64,000 nucleotides of DNA from Atriophallophorus winterbourni (GCA_013407085.1 JACCGJ010000309.1:1-64000), one strand, 5' to 3'; shown: positions 1-11,699, numbered from the stretch's first letter. A program made the numbers and translations. The notes: a model not told the origin generated them from the sequence alone.

Positions 1-690
1 AAATGCGAAAATACAGTCATGGTAGGGTGAGGTTAGGATAGATTAATATCTCTATTATGTCACGGGTCGCAGAAAATAAACAATTTAGAAAGTCAAATTT
101 ATGTTGTAGTTACTGAGAATTTAAAACTCGTTTTCTGAATAAAATGAGCAACATGGAATTACGGTTTGTAATCTGGGAGTAGAGAAATTTGAAAGCGCAC
201 TATTCTCGGTCATTAATCGTTGATTAGATAGTCAAGCAATGAATCGCATCTATTTAACGAGATTTTTACTACCTATTCGCGATGCGACAATGAAATTGGG
301 AAACAAGTCCACTTATAACTGGCACCGAAAAAATGCTAAAAATATAGATCGCAATAAATTGAGCTGTTGATACATGTGCGAAGAATTAGAAAAGTGCTCA
401 CTCTGGGTTTAACTAGATATTCAGAAAGTTGCTTTCGCTGCAAGGTTGATGGAAATGCAATTTCAGATTAATTTGACACTATGTGGCATGACTCAATCGA
501 ACGAAGGTATTTACAGGCGAATTTGTTTCATTGCAAACCAGACACAAATCTTCATAGTGGTAAAATGGTTTGATTAAAAGCGAGAATCAAGTTATTTGTA
601 AACAAAACACGTGGATTAGCAAAAATGTCCTGCTGATTCATCACGCGAAAATGTCCACCGAGACAAGGGTGTTTCAAAACTTACAAAGTA
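1..690. other. no recognisable feature
   Basis: AT-rich sequence with no long reading frame, recognised repeat or RNA motif on either strand. It lies 3' of the visible phosphoglucomutase exons and may be part of that gene's next intron, because the remaining exons must lie to the left. Confidence 0.5.
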
Positions 691-729
691 TATAACATAG
701 GGAATGCTTGCCACAATTAGTTTAATGTA

Positions 730-860
730 TGTAGCTTACTTGATTTTGTTCTCCGAGCTTGTTGAGTTTGCATCGGACGTTTCGTTGCCAGACTAGGCAA
801 CATCTTCAGCGATTCTTTGTAAACTCAACAAGCTCGGAGAACAAATTCAAGTAAGCTACA
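730..860 (-). ncRNA. hammerhead ribozyme motif in a long inverted repeat (Penelope-type)
   Basis: Read on the minus strand, the conserved core CUGANGA (here CUGAAGA, 803-809) is followed by a perfect 6-bp stem II (GUUGCC/GGCAAC), then GAAA, then CGUC with predicted cleavage after the C at 776. Position 7 of the hammerhead core tolerates any base. Stem I starts with 4 bp (AUCG/CGAU) and continues outward into arms at about 730-768 and 820-860 that are nearly perfect complements. Stem III is only the palindrome ACGU, the minimal form known from hammerheads in Penelope-like retroelements. One extra U lies between the core A9 and stem II, which may weaken activity. No Penelope reverse transcriptase is visible nearby, so this is probably a solitary terminal fragment. 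Confidence 0.65.
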
Positions 861-949
861 ACAACGACCCGAGCTACAAATATTCCAAACAATACTAGTT
901 TAATGTATCTTTACAAATTGCATCAGCCAGCAACGATATGTGCATACAG

Positions 950-1231
950 TTGGAGTGTAATTTCGGAGGATGTGAGCAACACATCAATTTGGTCATCCAT
1001 AAGCGTCTTGAGTGTTTCAGCAGTAATCACTATCTGATTCGGTGTTTGAAGACCGTGGTTCGTTGTACGAACTCTATGTAACAGTGGCATTCAAGTTTAA
1101 CTTTGTTTACCACGTAACCACTGTTTCGAGGCTCACTTAAGCTAATATTAATGTCTCCACCTGATGACGGCAAACAGCCAGAAACCGGTAGTGGAGTGTA
1201 ATTTCGGGGGATGTGAGCAGCCCATCACTTT
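950..1231 (+). repeat. tandem hammerhead-containing repeat, family A (241-bp unit)
   Basis: The sequence starting at 951 recurs at 1192, giving one full 241-bp unit plus about 40 bp of the next. The unit boundary coincides with the predicted hammerhead cleavage site (after 1190), and the left edge of the array also falls at that phase. Related copies lie at 7320-7515 and 9255-9520; they share an internal stretch containing AACTTTGTTTACC and a CCACTGTTT-type block. This organisation resembles small animal retrozymes, non-coding repeats that give circular RNAs. No protein is encoded. Confidence 0.7.
1155..1196 (+). ncRNA. hammerhead ribozyme motif, family A
   Basis: Stem I is a perfect 6 bp (CUCCAC 1155-1160 with GUGGAG 1191-1196). 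It encloses CUGAUGA (1161-1167), a short stem II (GGC/GCC around AAACA, with a C/A mismatch at its base), GAAA (1181-1184) and CCGGUA. Cleavage is predicted after A1190 of the GUA triplet. Stem III can only be the 6-nt palindrome ACCGGU, too short for a stable intramolecular hairpin, so efficient cleavage would probably need two RNAs pairing as a dimer. Activity is inferred. Confidence 0.7.
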
Positions 1232-1440
1232 AGAATGTATATGGTTAGAAACTATCAGCACATTAAACATACGACTATTCTGTTGCAGTTGCTTATTTGT
1301 AATACAAGCCTGATAGATGAAAAGTTGAAGAGTCTAGCGGATTATACGGTCCAAACTAGGTCCTCGCGTAAACGAGGCTGAACTCTCGATACTACCGGAT
1401 TTTTTCAAGCTGGCAGCAACCTCGCCCTGGCAACACGATG

Positions 1441-2026
1441 TTAACCCTTTCAGGACTGATGTAACCTTTTGGTTACATGAACTTCGCAAGTCATTTTAAG
1501 CTAATTCTAACTGAATTTTCCGAGTTTTTTTGCACGGCGGCATACAGAATTTCGTCAACTGCAGGGTGGTTTTCTTCTTTGTTCGCGATCATTATTGACT
1601 TGTCCACAGTGAAAGAGAAAGTATGTGCTGGTACGAGTTTCGAACGTATCCTCATAATTCGCAATTTTGTGAGCCGAATAAAAATCGTGTGAAAGTCTCA
1701 GTTATTATAAATTTTGTTCCAGTATAAACTTAGTCATGCCTACAAAGACATTATGTAAAAAAATTGGAATAAATCAGAAAATCTTCGAAATGCGTTGCGT
1801 TTAAATAGATGTAACCTTTATGTTACATCCGGCAGAAGTCACCAAAATCGTACGCTGGTGACTTATGGCGGATGTAACCAATTGGTTACATTTTGATATT
1901 TTTTCAATTATGTGAGTATCACAAACTTTTTATATTATTTGTGTTATTTCACCCCTGGGCAACACGTTTCCGAAGAAAAAATATTTTATTTCGGGTTAGA
2001 AAATAATTCAGGCATGAAAGGGTTAA
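1441..2026. mobile_element. piggyBac-like MITE with TTAA target duplication
   Basis: Both ends read inward as TTAA-CCCTTTCA. The left end is TTAACCCTTTCAGGAC; the right end is the complement of GGCATGAAAGGGTTAA. TTAA duplication plus CCCTTT termini is the hallmark of piggyBac-family elements. The 578-bp interior has no transposase frame, only a 71-codon open frame. It holds three copies of a palindrome of the form GATGTAACC-N-GGTTACAT (about 1456, 1810 and 1873) and a further inverted pair around GTCACC...GGTGAC. It would depend on a transposase supplied from elsewhere. Confidence 0.7.
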
Positions 2027-3000
2027 ATAGACCGCCACTGATATGGCGCCGCAAGCAATAATACGCTTTTAAATACCATCATCATTTGCTTAGTTATCTA
2101 GGCCTGGGACAGTAGAGAATAATTAAACACACTTTTGCGACTTCACACATTTCATTCATCTGACGCCAACTGTCACGAATGAGCTGATTCATGATCATTA
2201 AGAAAGGCTCTACTGGTGGGTGCCCGAAGACTTCGCAGCTTCTTGAGTATGCTTAGTTAGGAAAGGTGCAAAGCAAAAAGGTGAGATGTTGCTTAGAAGC
2301 AATACCTCTTAATAGGAGACTTTGTGGTTTTGTGAATTATGCCGAGTAAAGTAACAAGGTAATGAGAGAGAGAAAATATTTGTGATTTTATTATAGGTGT
2401 CAAATAAGCACAATAAATATGCGTGTAGTGTATAGTGCAGATAGAAAAGAGATAAAATGTTGACATGTTGTGATATTTGCAGAAACATCTTTCACATGTC
2501 ATAATTCGGAAGCTTAATGGGAAGCTCAAGGACAGCAGATCGTTGAGCATGAAGAACCAAACACTGCAAACATTTTGATATGGATTTTGTCTGAAACTGC
2601 GCAAATAGGTCGTGAGAAGGATTCACTGTTTCTAGGCCATGCTGGCAATACTGCCTCAATATCAACTGAACCGGTATTCAAATAAATGTCTTGTGTCTTT
2701 TAGTGATGATGATCATCATCATCATGAAGCAAAAGTCTGGAGCCAGACAAAGTGCCAAGCAATATGAAGCAGGAAAAGCAGATAAGCAAGCGCATGGACA
2801 AGGGAAAGCAAGCAAGCGGAATATGCAAAAGCAAATGCGCAAAAAACAGCTTGTTTTTGTAGTTTCACTGAATGCGATTTTGTGGTTTTTTTTGTTTTAT
2901 GTACATAAAATACCACCGGATTAAAAAGTTATGACATACATAATAAAATACACTACTGACACTGACTTCGGTTCGCATCCATATCTCTTAAGGTTTCCAG
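2027..3000. other. non-coding stretch with degraded SINE pieces
   Basis: No gene seen. Two short matches to the SINE family described at 15649 are visible: a TCTAGGCCTGGG-like piece near 2097 and a CCAGACAAAGTGCC piece near 2744. A GAT/CAT-rich microsatellite lies at 2704-2724. Short open frames here look like chance. Confidence 0.4.
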
Positions 3001-3070
3001 CCAACTATTAGGTGGAGCTTTTGGACCGCGCCCAGGCAAACGAACACGCCCAACTGAGCCTAGCGCTACG
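3001..3070 (+). CDS. possible short exon of an unidentified plus-strand gene
   Basis: A 70-bp stretch lies between a good acceptor (pyrimidine-rich, TTTCCAG ending at 3000) and a good donor (GTGAGT from 3071). Only one of the three frames is open; it gives a basic 23-residue segment beginning QLLGGAFGPRPGKR. It is more GC-rich than its surroundings. I do not recognise the protein and saw no partner exon nearby, so this could be a chance pairing of splice sites. It is opposite in strand to the phosphoglucomutase gene. Confidence 0.25.
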
Positions 3071-3747
3071 GTGAGTTTCTTCATCTTTTAGCGATAGAAG
3101 CAAGTGGGTGTGAATTGTATTTCTGAACTGATAAGGACAGGACGCTATCTCACAACAGAACAAGAGAATCACCAGACATTATTATTGTCGTTCCTTTTTT
3201 ACGAGTATAAAGAGCAATCGATATATCGAACGTGCAGTGTGATTAGAGAATAGCAATCCAACAAAAATTAAATCTAAAGTTGCCGAATCTGGTTGACGAT
3301 TCATTAGTCGATGTATCCAAGTGTTTGATGTGATTTGAGTACGAGGTTGGCGTGGAAAATCACAGCAACTTAGTCACTAGTGTCAGATTTTGGCCAACGT
3401 GAGCGAAACAAGTTCGTCAACTGAAGAACGTTAATCTGCATTGTTCGCACAGGATCACATCCGTTCACAATAAATACCTCTGCAACGCCGTAGTGAAAAA
3501 CATACAGAGCAATCGACGTTGTTTTCGATAATTGAGGAATTACTCATCAATAAACGTCTTAATTGGTCAGGAATGAACGAGTGCCATGTCTGGATGATAT
3601 GAAAAGTACGAAGTGCGTGGGCTCGAAGGCAACGATAACAATGAATCTTGACCATTATACAAATTGTGATTGTAAAAACAAGGACATAAAAACAACTTGA
3701 GCAAATTAACAAACTTAGCAATACGGTAGCAATGTGGATCAACATAC
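3071..3747. other. intron or flank, nothing recognised
   Basis: Non-coding sequence 3' of the last visible phosphoglucomutase exon. The donor GTATGT follows that exon on the minus strand, so this is probably intron 4 of that gene. Confidence 0.5.
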
Positions 3748-4096
3748 CGATCCAATGCACGACTGGTGGGCATACTGCGAGCGCACCCAGACAGACCATG
3801 TTCTTGGAAGTATTTGATCGAATCCGCATTATCGGCAATCACGGCAAGAGAATCACACGGCGACACGAAGAAACCCCGTTGACCGATTATCATGTTCCGG
3901 TCACCATCACCATCGAAAGCGGCAGCCAAACAAATACTCGGATCGTCGATCACGCATTTGACCAGATCTGCTGCGTAGGTTAAATTAGGATCAGGGTGAC
4001 CTCCGCCGAAGTCTTCCTTGGGCTCCGCTTTTAACGCACATTCCAAAGGCATTCCCAGCTGATTGCACAATATCTCCTTGATATAAGGACCAGTTA
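3748..4096 (-). CDS. PGM1: phosphoglucomutase exon 4 (metal-binding domain)
   Basis: Phosphoglucomutase interconverts glucose 1-phosphate and glucose 6-phosphate in the cytosol. This exon encodes the segment beginning [11 protein letters not shown] and includes [19 protein letters not shown], the metal-binding loop DGDGDRNM, the phosphosugar-loop region and SMPTS-ALDR near its end, in the order known for alpha-D-phosphohexomutases of the PGM1 group. Splice sites are clear: the acceptor AG lies just above 4096 and the donor GTATGT starts at 3747. It joins exon 3 within a Val codon. The remaining domains, with the GEESFGTGSDH sugar-binding loop and the C-terminal phosphate-binding domain, are not in the window and must lie left of base 1. 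Confidence 0.93.
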
Positions 4097-4659
4097 CTGA
4101 AATGGTGGTTTAAAATAACGTGTGAATGAGATATTGGACAAACATCACGTTCCTGAACACAGCATATAAAAAGAATGATGCATATTTATTATACTTAGTT
4201 TGCCGGTTGAAAGTTATGACAATTTAAAAACCTATTGAAATTTCGCACCTGTAAAAAGTTATTATTTGCAAAACTAACCATAGATGGGTAAGTTGGTCAA
4301 AGAAGGAAAATTGGATCACAGGTAATGCGGTGCTCACACGAAAACTCAACAAACGCTTATCGATTGTTTGCCGGTAATAGCTGGAGAGACTAAAGTTCAG
4401 GTACAGCGAGTCGTGAAACAGCTTACAGCCAGAAATTGTTTCCTCATTAAACGAAATGATCTTCAAGCAAACATTACGATCTTTTATGTTGAATAATACT
4501 GTGTTGGCCCCGGTTTACTGAAATCCCTTAGTTATTCTTAATTAAACAATTATACATGGAAATAAATTAACTAAACATATAGTTCCGGTCGAAATGTCCT
4601 CTCCCCATGTTACATTTGAAATTACTTTTGCTCCTCCATTGAAGCACATAGACGCAAAC

Positions 4660-4698
<39 letters not shown>

Positions 4699-6890
4699 CT
4701 AAGGTCGAAGGATGGCATATACCTAATCAAATGCATCAGGCATCATACTGCGTTCGGCATAATCGACCTGGTCGACGGTATCATAAGATCTTTTCAACGG
4801 TAGCTTGCCCAAAGCAGGCCGATATTGAAGAGTTGGTTGAACAGTAATAAGGAAAGTGGAGTGTCATATTGTCATTTCTTCTAAATGTGCATTAATTTAC
4901 TACAGATTGATCTAGATCTAAAATTTCGAAGGTGAAATGAAAAAAACGACACGGGTGTACAACGTTTATTTGAGTTTCGGTAAAAAATCCAGACTAGCGG
5001 ACAAAATCATTGATATGCAAATTAAGCTGATTCGTGAGAAAGAAAAACCTGATCATTCGGGAAGTCAAAACGACACTGTTCAACTCAGCAGATCAACAAA
5101 CAATCCTCACAGTTTGTTGTGTCAAAACAGAATATTTTTAAACAATGAATTTAGGATTTCGAATTCGTAGGCCTAGTTTACATAAATAAAAATGCAGTCT
5201 GATTGCTATTAGACATGAAAAACGATAAACAATAGATTCGGTATAGCAGGTTGTCCTGAGGAGGGAAGAAATTGTAGACTAGGCAAGCCAAGTAGAGCAA
5301 ATTGAGCTTGTTTGAAGGTCAGGATAAGTAACGACAAATCGCAGGTACAAAATCAAGAACCATATAACCTTAGCTTTTCACGAAAAGAGAAGGTAGGTAA
5401 TTAAACTAGTTAGACACGAAATACGTCAATGAAATTAAGCGATTCGAGTAATACCTCAAGTTTGAGGAGAACTGGTATAAACCAAAACCGATAACATCCG
5501 GTCACACCGTAAAATAATTCCCAGTTAAAAGTAGGAAATCTTGACCACGTGAATACTAGAGCTGGATAGGTGAGGTACTAGGTAGTTTATCTTTGCTAGT
5601 GTGCACACGCAGAGAGAATTCAGCATTTTGAATGACAGCCCAAGGTACGCCGAGGTGAAATGGGAGAATAAGTATTAATTAAACGGATATATTCTGCATC
5701 GGTTCTTAGAGATTCCAACGCATCGTATGGAAAAACACATGCACCAGTGCCATGAAAATCTGAGGCACAGCGACAAATGTGACCAAACTGGTGTCACTAA
5801 TATAGAAACTGATTTTATTGTTTATACGAGCAGGCTCGAATTCAACTTTGATTAAGCAGGGCCTTTAAATTGGCCGCGCATAAAATTAATTTCTCCGCAG
5901 GTTTTTTCAACATTTTTCGTGAAACGTCAACGCTAGCTGTGGGCAAAATTCATCATTTTTTCCAATCAACTGAGGTCAATTTTCGACGCGCAATTTTGAA
6001 CGAGCTACGAGATACCGGGAATTGTTGTGACACTTTTGTCTCAAAACTTTTGGTTACACCATTTGTTAATAAACTGGATCACATGTGGAAATTATCAATC
6101 AAGACGGAAAAGAAACATCGCTCAGTCGACAAATTGATAACGGGACCTGTCGGTCGATTTGTTTTAAATTGGTGAAATTTTTGTAAGTGCTGAAAATTCG
6201 TTTATATGAATAAAGCCAATTTCTTCTTCTTTTTATTGGCTGTTTATAAACCGCTAAAATTACGATGGCAACAATTCGAGGATTTCATTATACCGCCCTA
6301 TTGTGCTTTACTTATTAACGGTCTATTTGTAAATGATGATTAATGGTTTTAATCGTTCGGTTCATTGTTCAATGCGAAGTGAAAGAACAGAAAACGATTT
6401 GGAACGAACTCGAATTGAAACTGCCCCATGTGATAGCAAAAGTAATTAAATTCACTACAGCCAAGTTTAACCGACATTGCGTGTTTAGCTAAACGAGCAA
6501 AATCGCGAAAACTGCCGCGCCCAGTTTCATCGGGTTTAAGTGGTAAAAGGCTGCACATTAATGATGGACTTAGTTAGCAGCGTTAGGTACGTGATGCGAC
6601 TATCCTTGACTTGTTTCGTTGTCCAGATGCAGATATCAAAAGGCAAACAATGTTGAGTGAACGACATACGATTCTTCATAATTATGGCCTTTAACAAAAT
6701 TCTAAGTAGACTTCAAGCAAGCCTTAAGCTTTACAATATAGCCAATAAAAAATCGCACATGAACCAGAAACCGAAATCAGGTGATAAGCTTGAAACGATA
6801 TTTTTCACTATGCAATTGGTGTATCAGTATATATGGACCATACATAACGAAAAAATGCAGCAGTGTGGGGAGAAGAGCATAAATACTTAC
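4097..6890 (-). other. phosphoglucomutase intron 3
   Basis: A 2.8-kb intron between exons 3 and 4. It holds a TA-dinucleotide microsatellite (4661-4692) and otherwise no repeat or exon that I can support. Confidence 0.7.
4661..4692. repeat. (TA)n microsatellite
   Basis: Sixteen TA units in a row followed by GTGTGT. It produces spurious Ile-Tyr reading frames on both strands. Confidence 0.95.
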
Positions 6891-7014
6891 CGCCATGCAG
6901 CCCACTGACTAGAAGTTTGAATTTCCCATCAGTAAGTAAGGAGCGAATGAGTGGAAAGTCGAACAGTGTGCTCGTGTACGCTGCGTAATCCGCAACGCTA
7001 CTAATCACGTTAAC
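6891..7014 (-). CDS. PGM1: phosphoglucomutase exon 3
   Basis: A 124-bp exon encoding the segment VNVISSVADYAAYTSTLFDF through LLVSGLHG. It matches the end of domain I and start of domain II of PGM1-type enzymes (human counterpart: the segment around VEAYATMLRSIFDF and the DAMHG turn). The acceptor CAG lies at 7015-7017 and the donor GTAAGT starts at 6890. It joins exon 2 in phase 0 and exon 4 within a codon. Confidence 0.9.
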
Positions 7015-7319
7015 CTGGGAAAAAGCACGAACCCAAGTTGAACAAAATAGATCGAACTTGCGATACATAGTCGACATGATGAATTAAATTGATAAAGTAA
7101 TAAAATTTGAACAAGATGTAACTATTTGCGTCATTTCGGTTGCGGAATAAAGGAATAAATAAATAGCATTAATGAAAATTAAAATAAATGTAAAACAATT
7201 TACTTGTTGGAAGAAAACCTTGCGGGCGCTGGATCATATAATAGTCAAAATTACGCATAGTGGACTAGTGCCGTTGCGTTATGCATGCTGAGGTGTCAGT
7301 AACCTAAAGCCGTGTGAAC

Positions 7320-7515
7320 TAATAACAATCTTGAGCGCTTAACTCGGAATGACTTGGTGAACAGCATGATGGTTTGTAAGAACCTTAGTTAACAGGGGCA
7401 TTGAGGTAGAACTTTGTTTATCACTTTGAAACTGTTTCAAGGCTCACTGAATCTAACCTTACTAAATCCATCTGGCGGCAAAGAGCCAGAAACCAGTTGT
7501 GTTTTGTGAGCACAG
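7320..7515 (+). repeat. family A hammerhead repeat, degenerate copy
   Basis: It follows the 950-1231 unit in order: a TTTGTAAGAACC block, AACTTTGTTTATC, CTGTTTCAAGGCTCACT, then a broken core near 7470 in which CUGAUGA has decayed to CTGGCGG. GGCAAAGAGCC, GAAACC and AGTTGTG are retained. The ribozyme should be dead. Confidence 0.6.
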
Positions 7516-8029
7516 CACAGAACATTGAAACTAATAAAAGGTTTCTGAACCGGAAATATTAAGGAATATCGTGGTTTCGAAGTCACATATAATCGCTTAT
7601 GTATACCGATGTTGGCATCGCGCGGGGAGGGACCCTAACTTGGTACGATGGCTTGTGTACCTCCGTGACTCTTTGAGCTATATTTGGCTATGCTCTACAG
7701 GTACAAGCAGTGTTACTCATACTGGGAACCCCCATAAACGGATATGGGCCAGATGAAGACAGCCTCAGTCAATTACTTTATGAGTAAGGCTCGTTGGACA
7801 AAGGCTATAGTCGAGAACCCTAAATTTTCTCCTGTCTAGACATGGGTGACCTGCAGTATCACAGCCAACACATACGGCCATGACAATAACAAATAATTAC
7901 AAAACCATAGTGCATCGGCAGCCACGCACGATAAATCGGGTGGCCTTACCTGCTATATACAGCTGGGCGGGCAAGCCAAAACAAGTTTTGCTTGCCAACC
8001 ATAACTCGGAATCGCATCGTTATAAAAGT

Positions 8030-8195
8030 GGCCAGACTCTGACTTGACTGTTAAACAAGATGCAGTTGGGGCGACCTGTCCACGGAGTTAGGTTCCAAGA
8101 GATCGGAATTCGCAGTAGCCACTTACCCTTAAGTAATATGGCTCAAATCGCGTTCAGTAGTGGACTTGCTGTAGGTATCATCTTGGAGTGTTTGA
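8030..8195 (+). repeat. interspersed repeat B
   Basis: About 165 bp, from CCAGACTCTGACTTGACT to TTGGAGTGTTTGAT. It recurs in inverted orientation at 18045-18205 and therefore at 36864-37024. Shared landmarks are AAGAGATC-GAATTCGCAGT and ATATGGCTCAAA-TCGCGTTCAGT. No coding capacity or terminal structure was recognised. The 450 bp upstream (7571-8030) may belong to the same family but has no second copy here. Confidence 0.6.
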
Positions 8196-8196
8196 T

Positions 8197-8245
8197 GTAT
8201 GGACGGCACTTTGCCTGGATCAGGCTTGTGCTATCATACATCATA
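8197..8245 (+). repeat. SINE fragment (3' end)
   Basis: It contains GGCACTTTGCCTGGATCAGG and ends in the CATACATCATACATGG tail typical of this SINE family. It abuts repeat B. Confidence 0.6.
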
Positions 8246-8370
8246 CATGGTGTCAAGTGAAGTGAAATTTTGTTATGATGCGTGACAAAGAAGCTGTCAT
8301 GTTGACTTCGCTCTACTCGGTCAGAACAATTTTCTGAATGCATGCTAGATTTGACTTATAGGCAATTCAT

Positions 8371-8480
8371 ATCTGTCTAGGCCTGGGCAACCTGACAGTA
8401 TCTTAGCCCACATGCAGTCTCTGACTGTGCGGCACTTTACCTGGATCAGGCTTGTGCTCTCATACCATCATACCTATGGA
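8371..8480 (+). mobile_element. SINE, short form, with target-site duplication
   Basis: A 110-bp insert from ATCTGTCTAGGCCTGGGC to the CATACCATCATACCTATGGA tail. It is flanked by the direct repeat CAATTCAT (8363-8370 and 8481-8488). It lacks the 5' module present in the 232-bp form at 15649-15880. Confidence 0.75.
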
Positions 8481-8716
8481 CAATTCATCCTAGTATGTCA
8501 AATGGGTCAAATCTTCTAAAGGTTCGGTAGCTTTATAGGTGCAATCTTTCCCGTCATTTTAAGATTCTGATCATGTCATTATGGCAGTTAAACACTAGCT
8601 ACTGTTTACCGATGTAATGGGGATTAGTATGTTACTGAGACATCTTATCCTTTTGAAAACATTTGAAAATCCAGCGTTTGAAGTGAATGAAAAGTATAGT
8701 AACATCGACGCGATCA

Positions 8717-9196
<480 letters not shown>

Positions 9197-9254
9197 TCAA
9201 AATAAAAAATGCAATTGAGCGTTCCCTTTGACGAAGTTAAAAACCAATTATATA

Positions 9255-9520
9255 CATTAAACAGAGGATGTGAGTACCACAATACATTGGTCTTTTATAA
9301 GCGCCTCGAGCGCGCCTTTGTGATTCTGTATTTGACATCGTGTTTTCTTTGTAAGAACCCTATATAAAAGTGGCATAAAAGTTTAAAGTTTAACTTTGTT
9401 TACCGCTTTTCCACTGTTTTCAGGGCTCACGGACCTGATCTGTCCTCCATCTGATGAGGGCAAATAGAAGCCGAAACCGGTAGTGGTGTGTAAGGGATGG
9501 GGATGTGAGCACCACAATAT
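9255..9520 (+). repeat. family A hammerhead repeat
   Basis: It starts with GAGGATGTGAG, runs through AAAGTTTAACTTTGTTTACC and a hammerhead (9445-9488), and re-enters the next unit (GGGGATGTGAGCACC) up to about 9520. It is the same tandem phase as 950-1231, with about 40 bp of the second unit present. Confidence 0.65.
9445..9488 (+). ncRNA. hammerhead ribozyme motif, family A
   Basis: Stem I strands CUCCAU (9445-9450) and GUGGUG (9483-9488) pair with one wobble and one mismatch. The core CUGAUGA (9451-9457) and GAAA (9473-9476) are intact, stem II is GGC/GCC, and CCGGUA predicts cleavage after 9482. Stem III is again the palindrome ACCGGU. Probably weaker than the 1155 copy. Confidence 0.6.
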
Positions 9521-10204
9521 ATTGGCAAACACGGCGTTTACAATAATTCCGCTTTGCTTCTAGTGCCTAAAGTAATAAGCTTTCTGTGTAGATTTAGTTT
9601 CTGTGTAGATTTAGTACAAAGACTCTAATGACATGTAGCTCAGACTTTCCCACATTGGTTTTAATGCCTGTAATGATAAGTTATCATCCGACGTTTCGCT
9701 TTAGATTTCGTACATAGATTTACCTTATATACATCTCAGACATTCCTAATCGACTGCAAAAAATGCTGAAAAACGCTTTGTATGATGAAATTCGTCGCTT
9801 TTTATGACTCCTTTTTAAAGTGCTAGTCTCTCAACCGAGTGAGTTTTTCATTTGCCCTAAAAGTGACGGCATCAAGTCTCTTCAAAACAAAAAACAAACA
9901 CATCGCACTATGCACGTCTTATAGTAGGTGTCTGTATCTGGCTATATCCCAGTCCGGATTCACGTTAATAATTGCTTACATTCAGAAAAACGATACAAAG
10001 ATGCTCAGCGGCAGTCTTCTTTTACACAACTTCGAGGTTGAATGTGGCCAAGTGGTGGCGAGAAAACCGAGAAGGTTGTAGGGTGTCTAAAAATTTCATT
10101 AACGGTTACAGAGTCACTCCACTCAATCGCAAAACTAGGTGAACTCAAGCTACAGTTTATGTATGGACACGTCATCAGATTGCGCTAACTCTTCTTCAGA
10201 ACTA

Positions 10205-10445
10205 TGTATATATGAAATAAAATGTCTGGATCCAGGCAAAGTATCGGGCAGTCATAGATTGCACGTGCGCTAAGACGCTGTCAAGTTACGCAGACCTAAA
10301 CACATAAATAAGGGAAATGGTAGCGAAACTCTAGTGCTAATCCACAATCAGGTCAATACCGGTGGTAACTCACATTCAAAAGATGTTCGCTTTGCAGTAC
10401 AATAATACTGCACGATTGCCCATTCGTGCGATTTCTTCAAATACG
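10205..10445 (-). repeat. SINE, full-length but degraded
   Basis: It matches the 232-bp SINE form along its whole length in minus orientation. Landmarks are TCTGGATCCAGGCAAAGTATC, GCAGTCATAGATTGCACGTG and TACTGCACGATTGCCCATTC. No clear target duplication was found. Confidence 0.6.
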
Positions 10446-11699
10446 AAGGCTTTTTAGATCCTACTCTTCTCAATCTATTTACTACTACTGCGTCATGGTT
10501 GGATGACAGTTAAACATTCGCTACTTGATACTTGTCAATTGCAACCTCATGTGATGAGGAATATTACGGAGTAAAAAAGCTAGCCGATTTAAAAACCTAA
10601 AGGTTATTTAGTTAACTGTGCCGACATAACTAGATTTCAAAAAATAACGGTCCGAAGCCGTGGCGTCAATTAAAAAGATTCTAACTAAATGTCAGAATGT
10701 GCACAATACAGTAAACTCCAAAAGGCCAATGTGCAAGTTGCAAATAAAAATATTGCAACCATATGCTTGGGACTAAAGTTTGGGAATATACCAAAAAATA
10801 ATCACTGAACGTTAAATCCTATGCGCGTTCGGGAAACGAATTAAGGACAAATGAAAGAGTGAACTAAAATCTGATGCATTAAGTACATCACTTTTGATGC
10901 CGAAAGCCAACGAAGAACGACACCGTGCTAATTGCAATGGAGCGTTCACGCTAGCTCTCGCAATGTTGTGTTTAAATTCGGGCAAGCTGAAAATAACGCT
11001 ACTGACACCAGAGACGCATTTTGATCACTCTCACTCTCCGAGTTTGAACCCGAATACTTGATCATTAGAAATACTTAAAAGATATAAAGCGCAATATAAA
11101 CAAGTTACGAATTATTGTATCGCAGCTCCGCTGCTTGGTTTGGCAGAAACCATGCTCAACGCTTTATAACGGCACATGAACATAGCAAAAGGTCAGAAAA
11201 CTATTAGAGGTACGTTGGACACACAGCTAACCACTGCGATAGCATACAAAACAGACCTATAGTATAAAACAGACATCATGTCAAGGTTGTACGTTAGTTC
11301 ATCACTCGGTACTTTCTACCGATACAATACCGACTATAACGATGATGAAGATGATCATGGAGTGCGGCATCTTTACTGAGGTTGATTGTGGACCATGGGA
11401 CCGGGTGTTGTGCCCGGTTTCAGTCGCATTTAGCGATACCAGTTTCACATGTTTAGAAACGTGCTAGTTATCCAAGATGTTCCAATTCACTTTCTGTTTT
11501 AACATGTTGAAGAATCAGAAGTTGCGAAAAAACGCGAAACTTCTATACTATGGAACACATCAAAACTGTACAGTGCGACAAAAATGAAAACATATAAAAA
11601 TGAACCAACCATAAATCGATAAGCACAGAAAATTGTTTGTTTAAAATACTCATCAGTTAATCTGGCAATTTTGTAATGCACTTGTGGCAAACAGAGGAT

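Noticed and set aside
4542..4803. Open frames with Ile-Tyr runs
   Set aside because: They are translations of the (TA)n microsatellite.
9680..9710. CCGACGTTTCG resembling the 3' half of the Penelope-type hammerhead (minus)
   Set aside because: No CUGANGA core or stem II follows at the right distance; at best a decayed relic.
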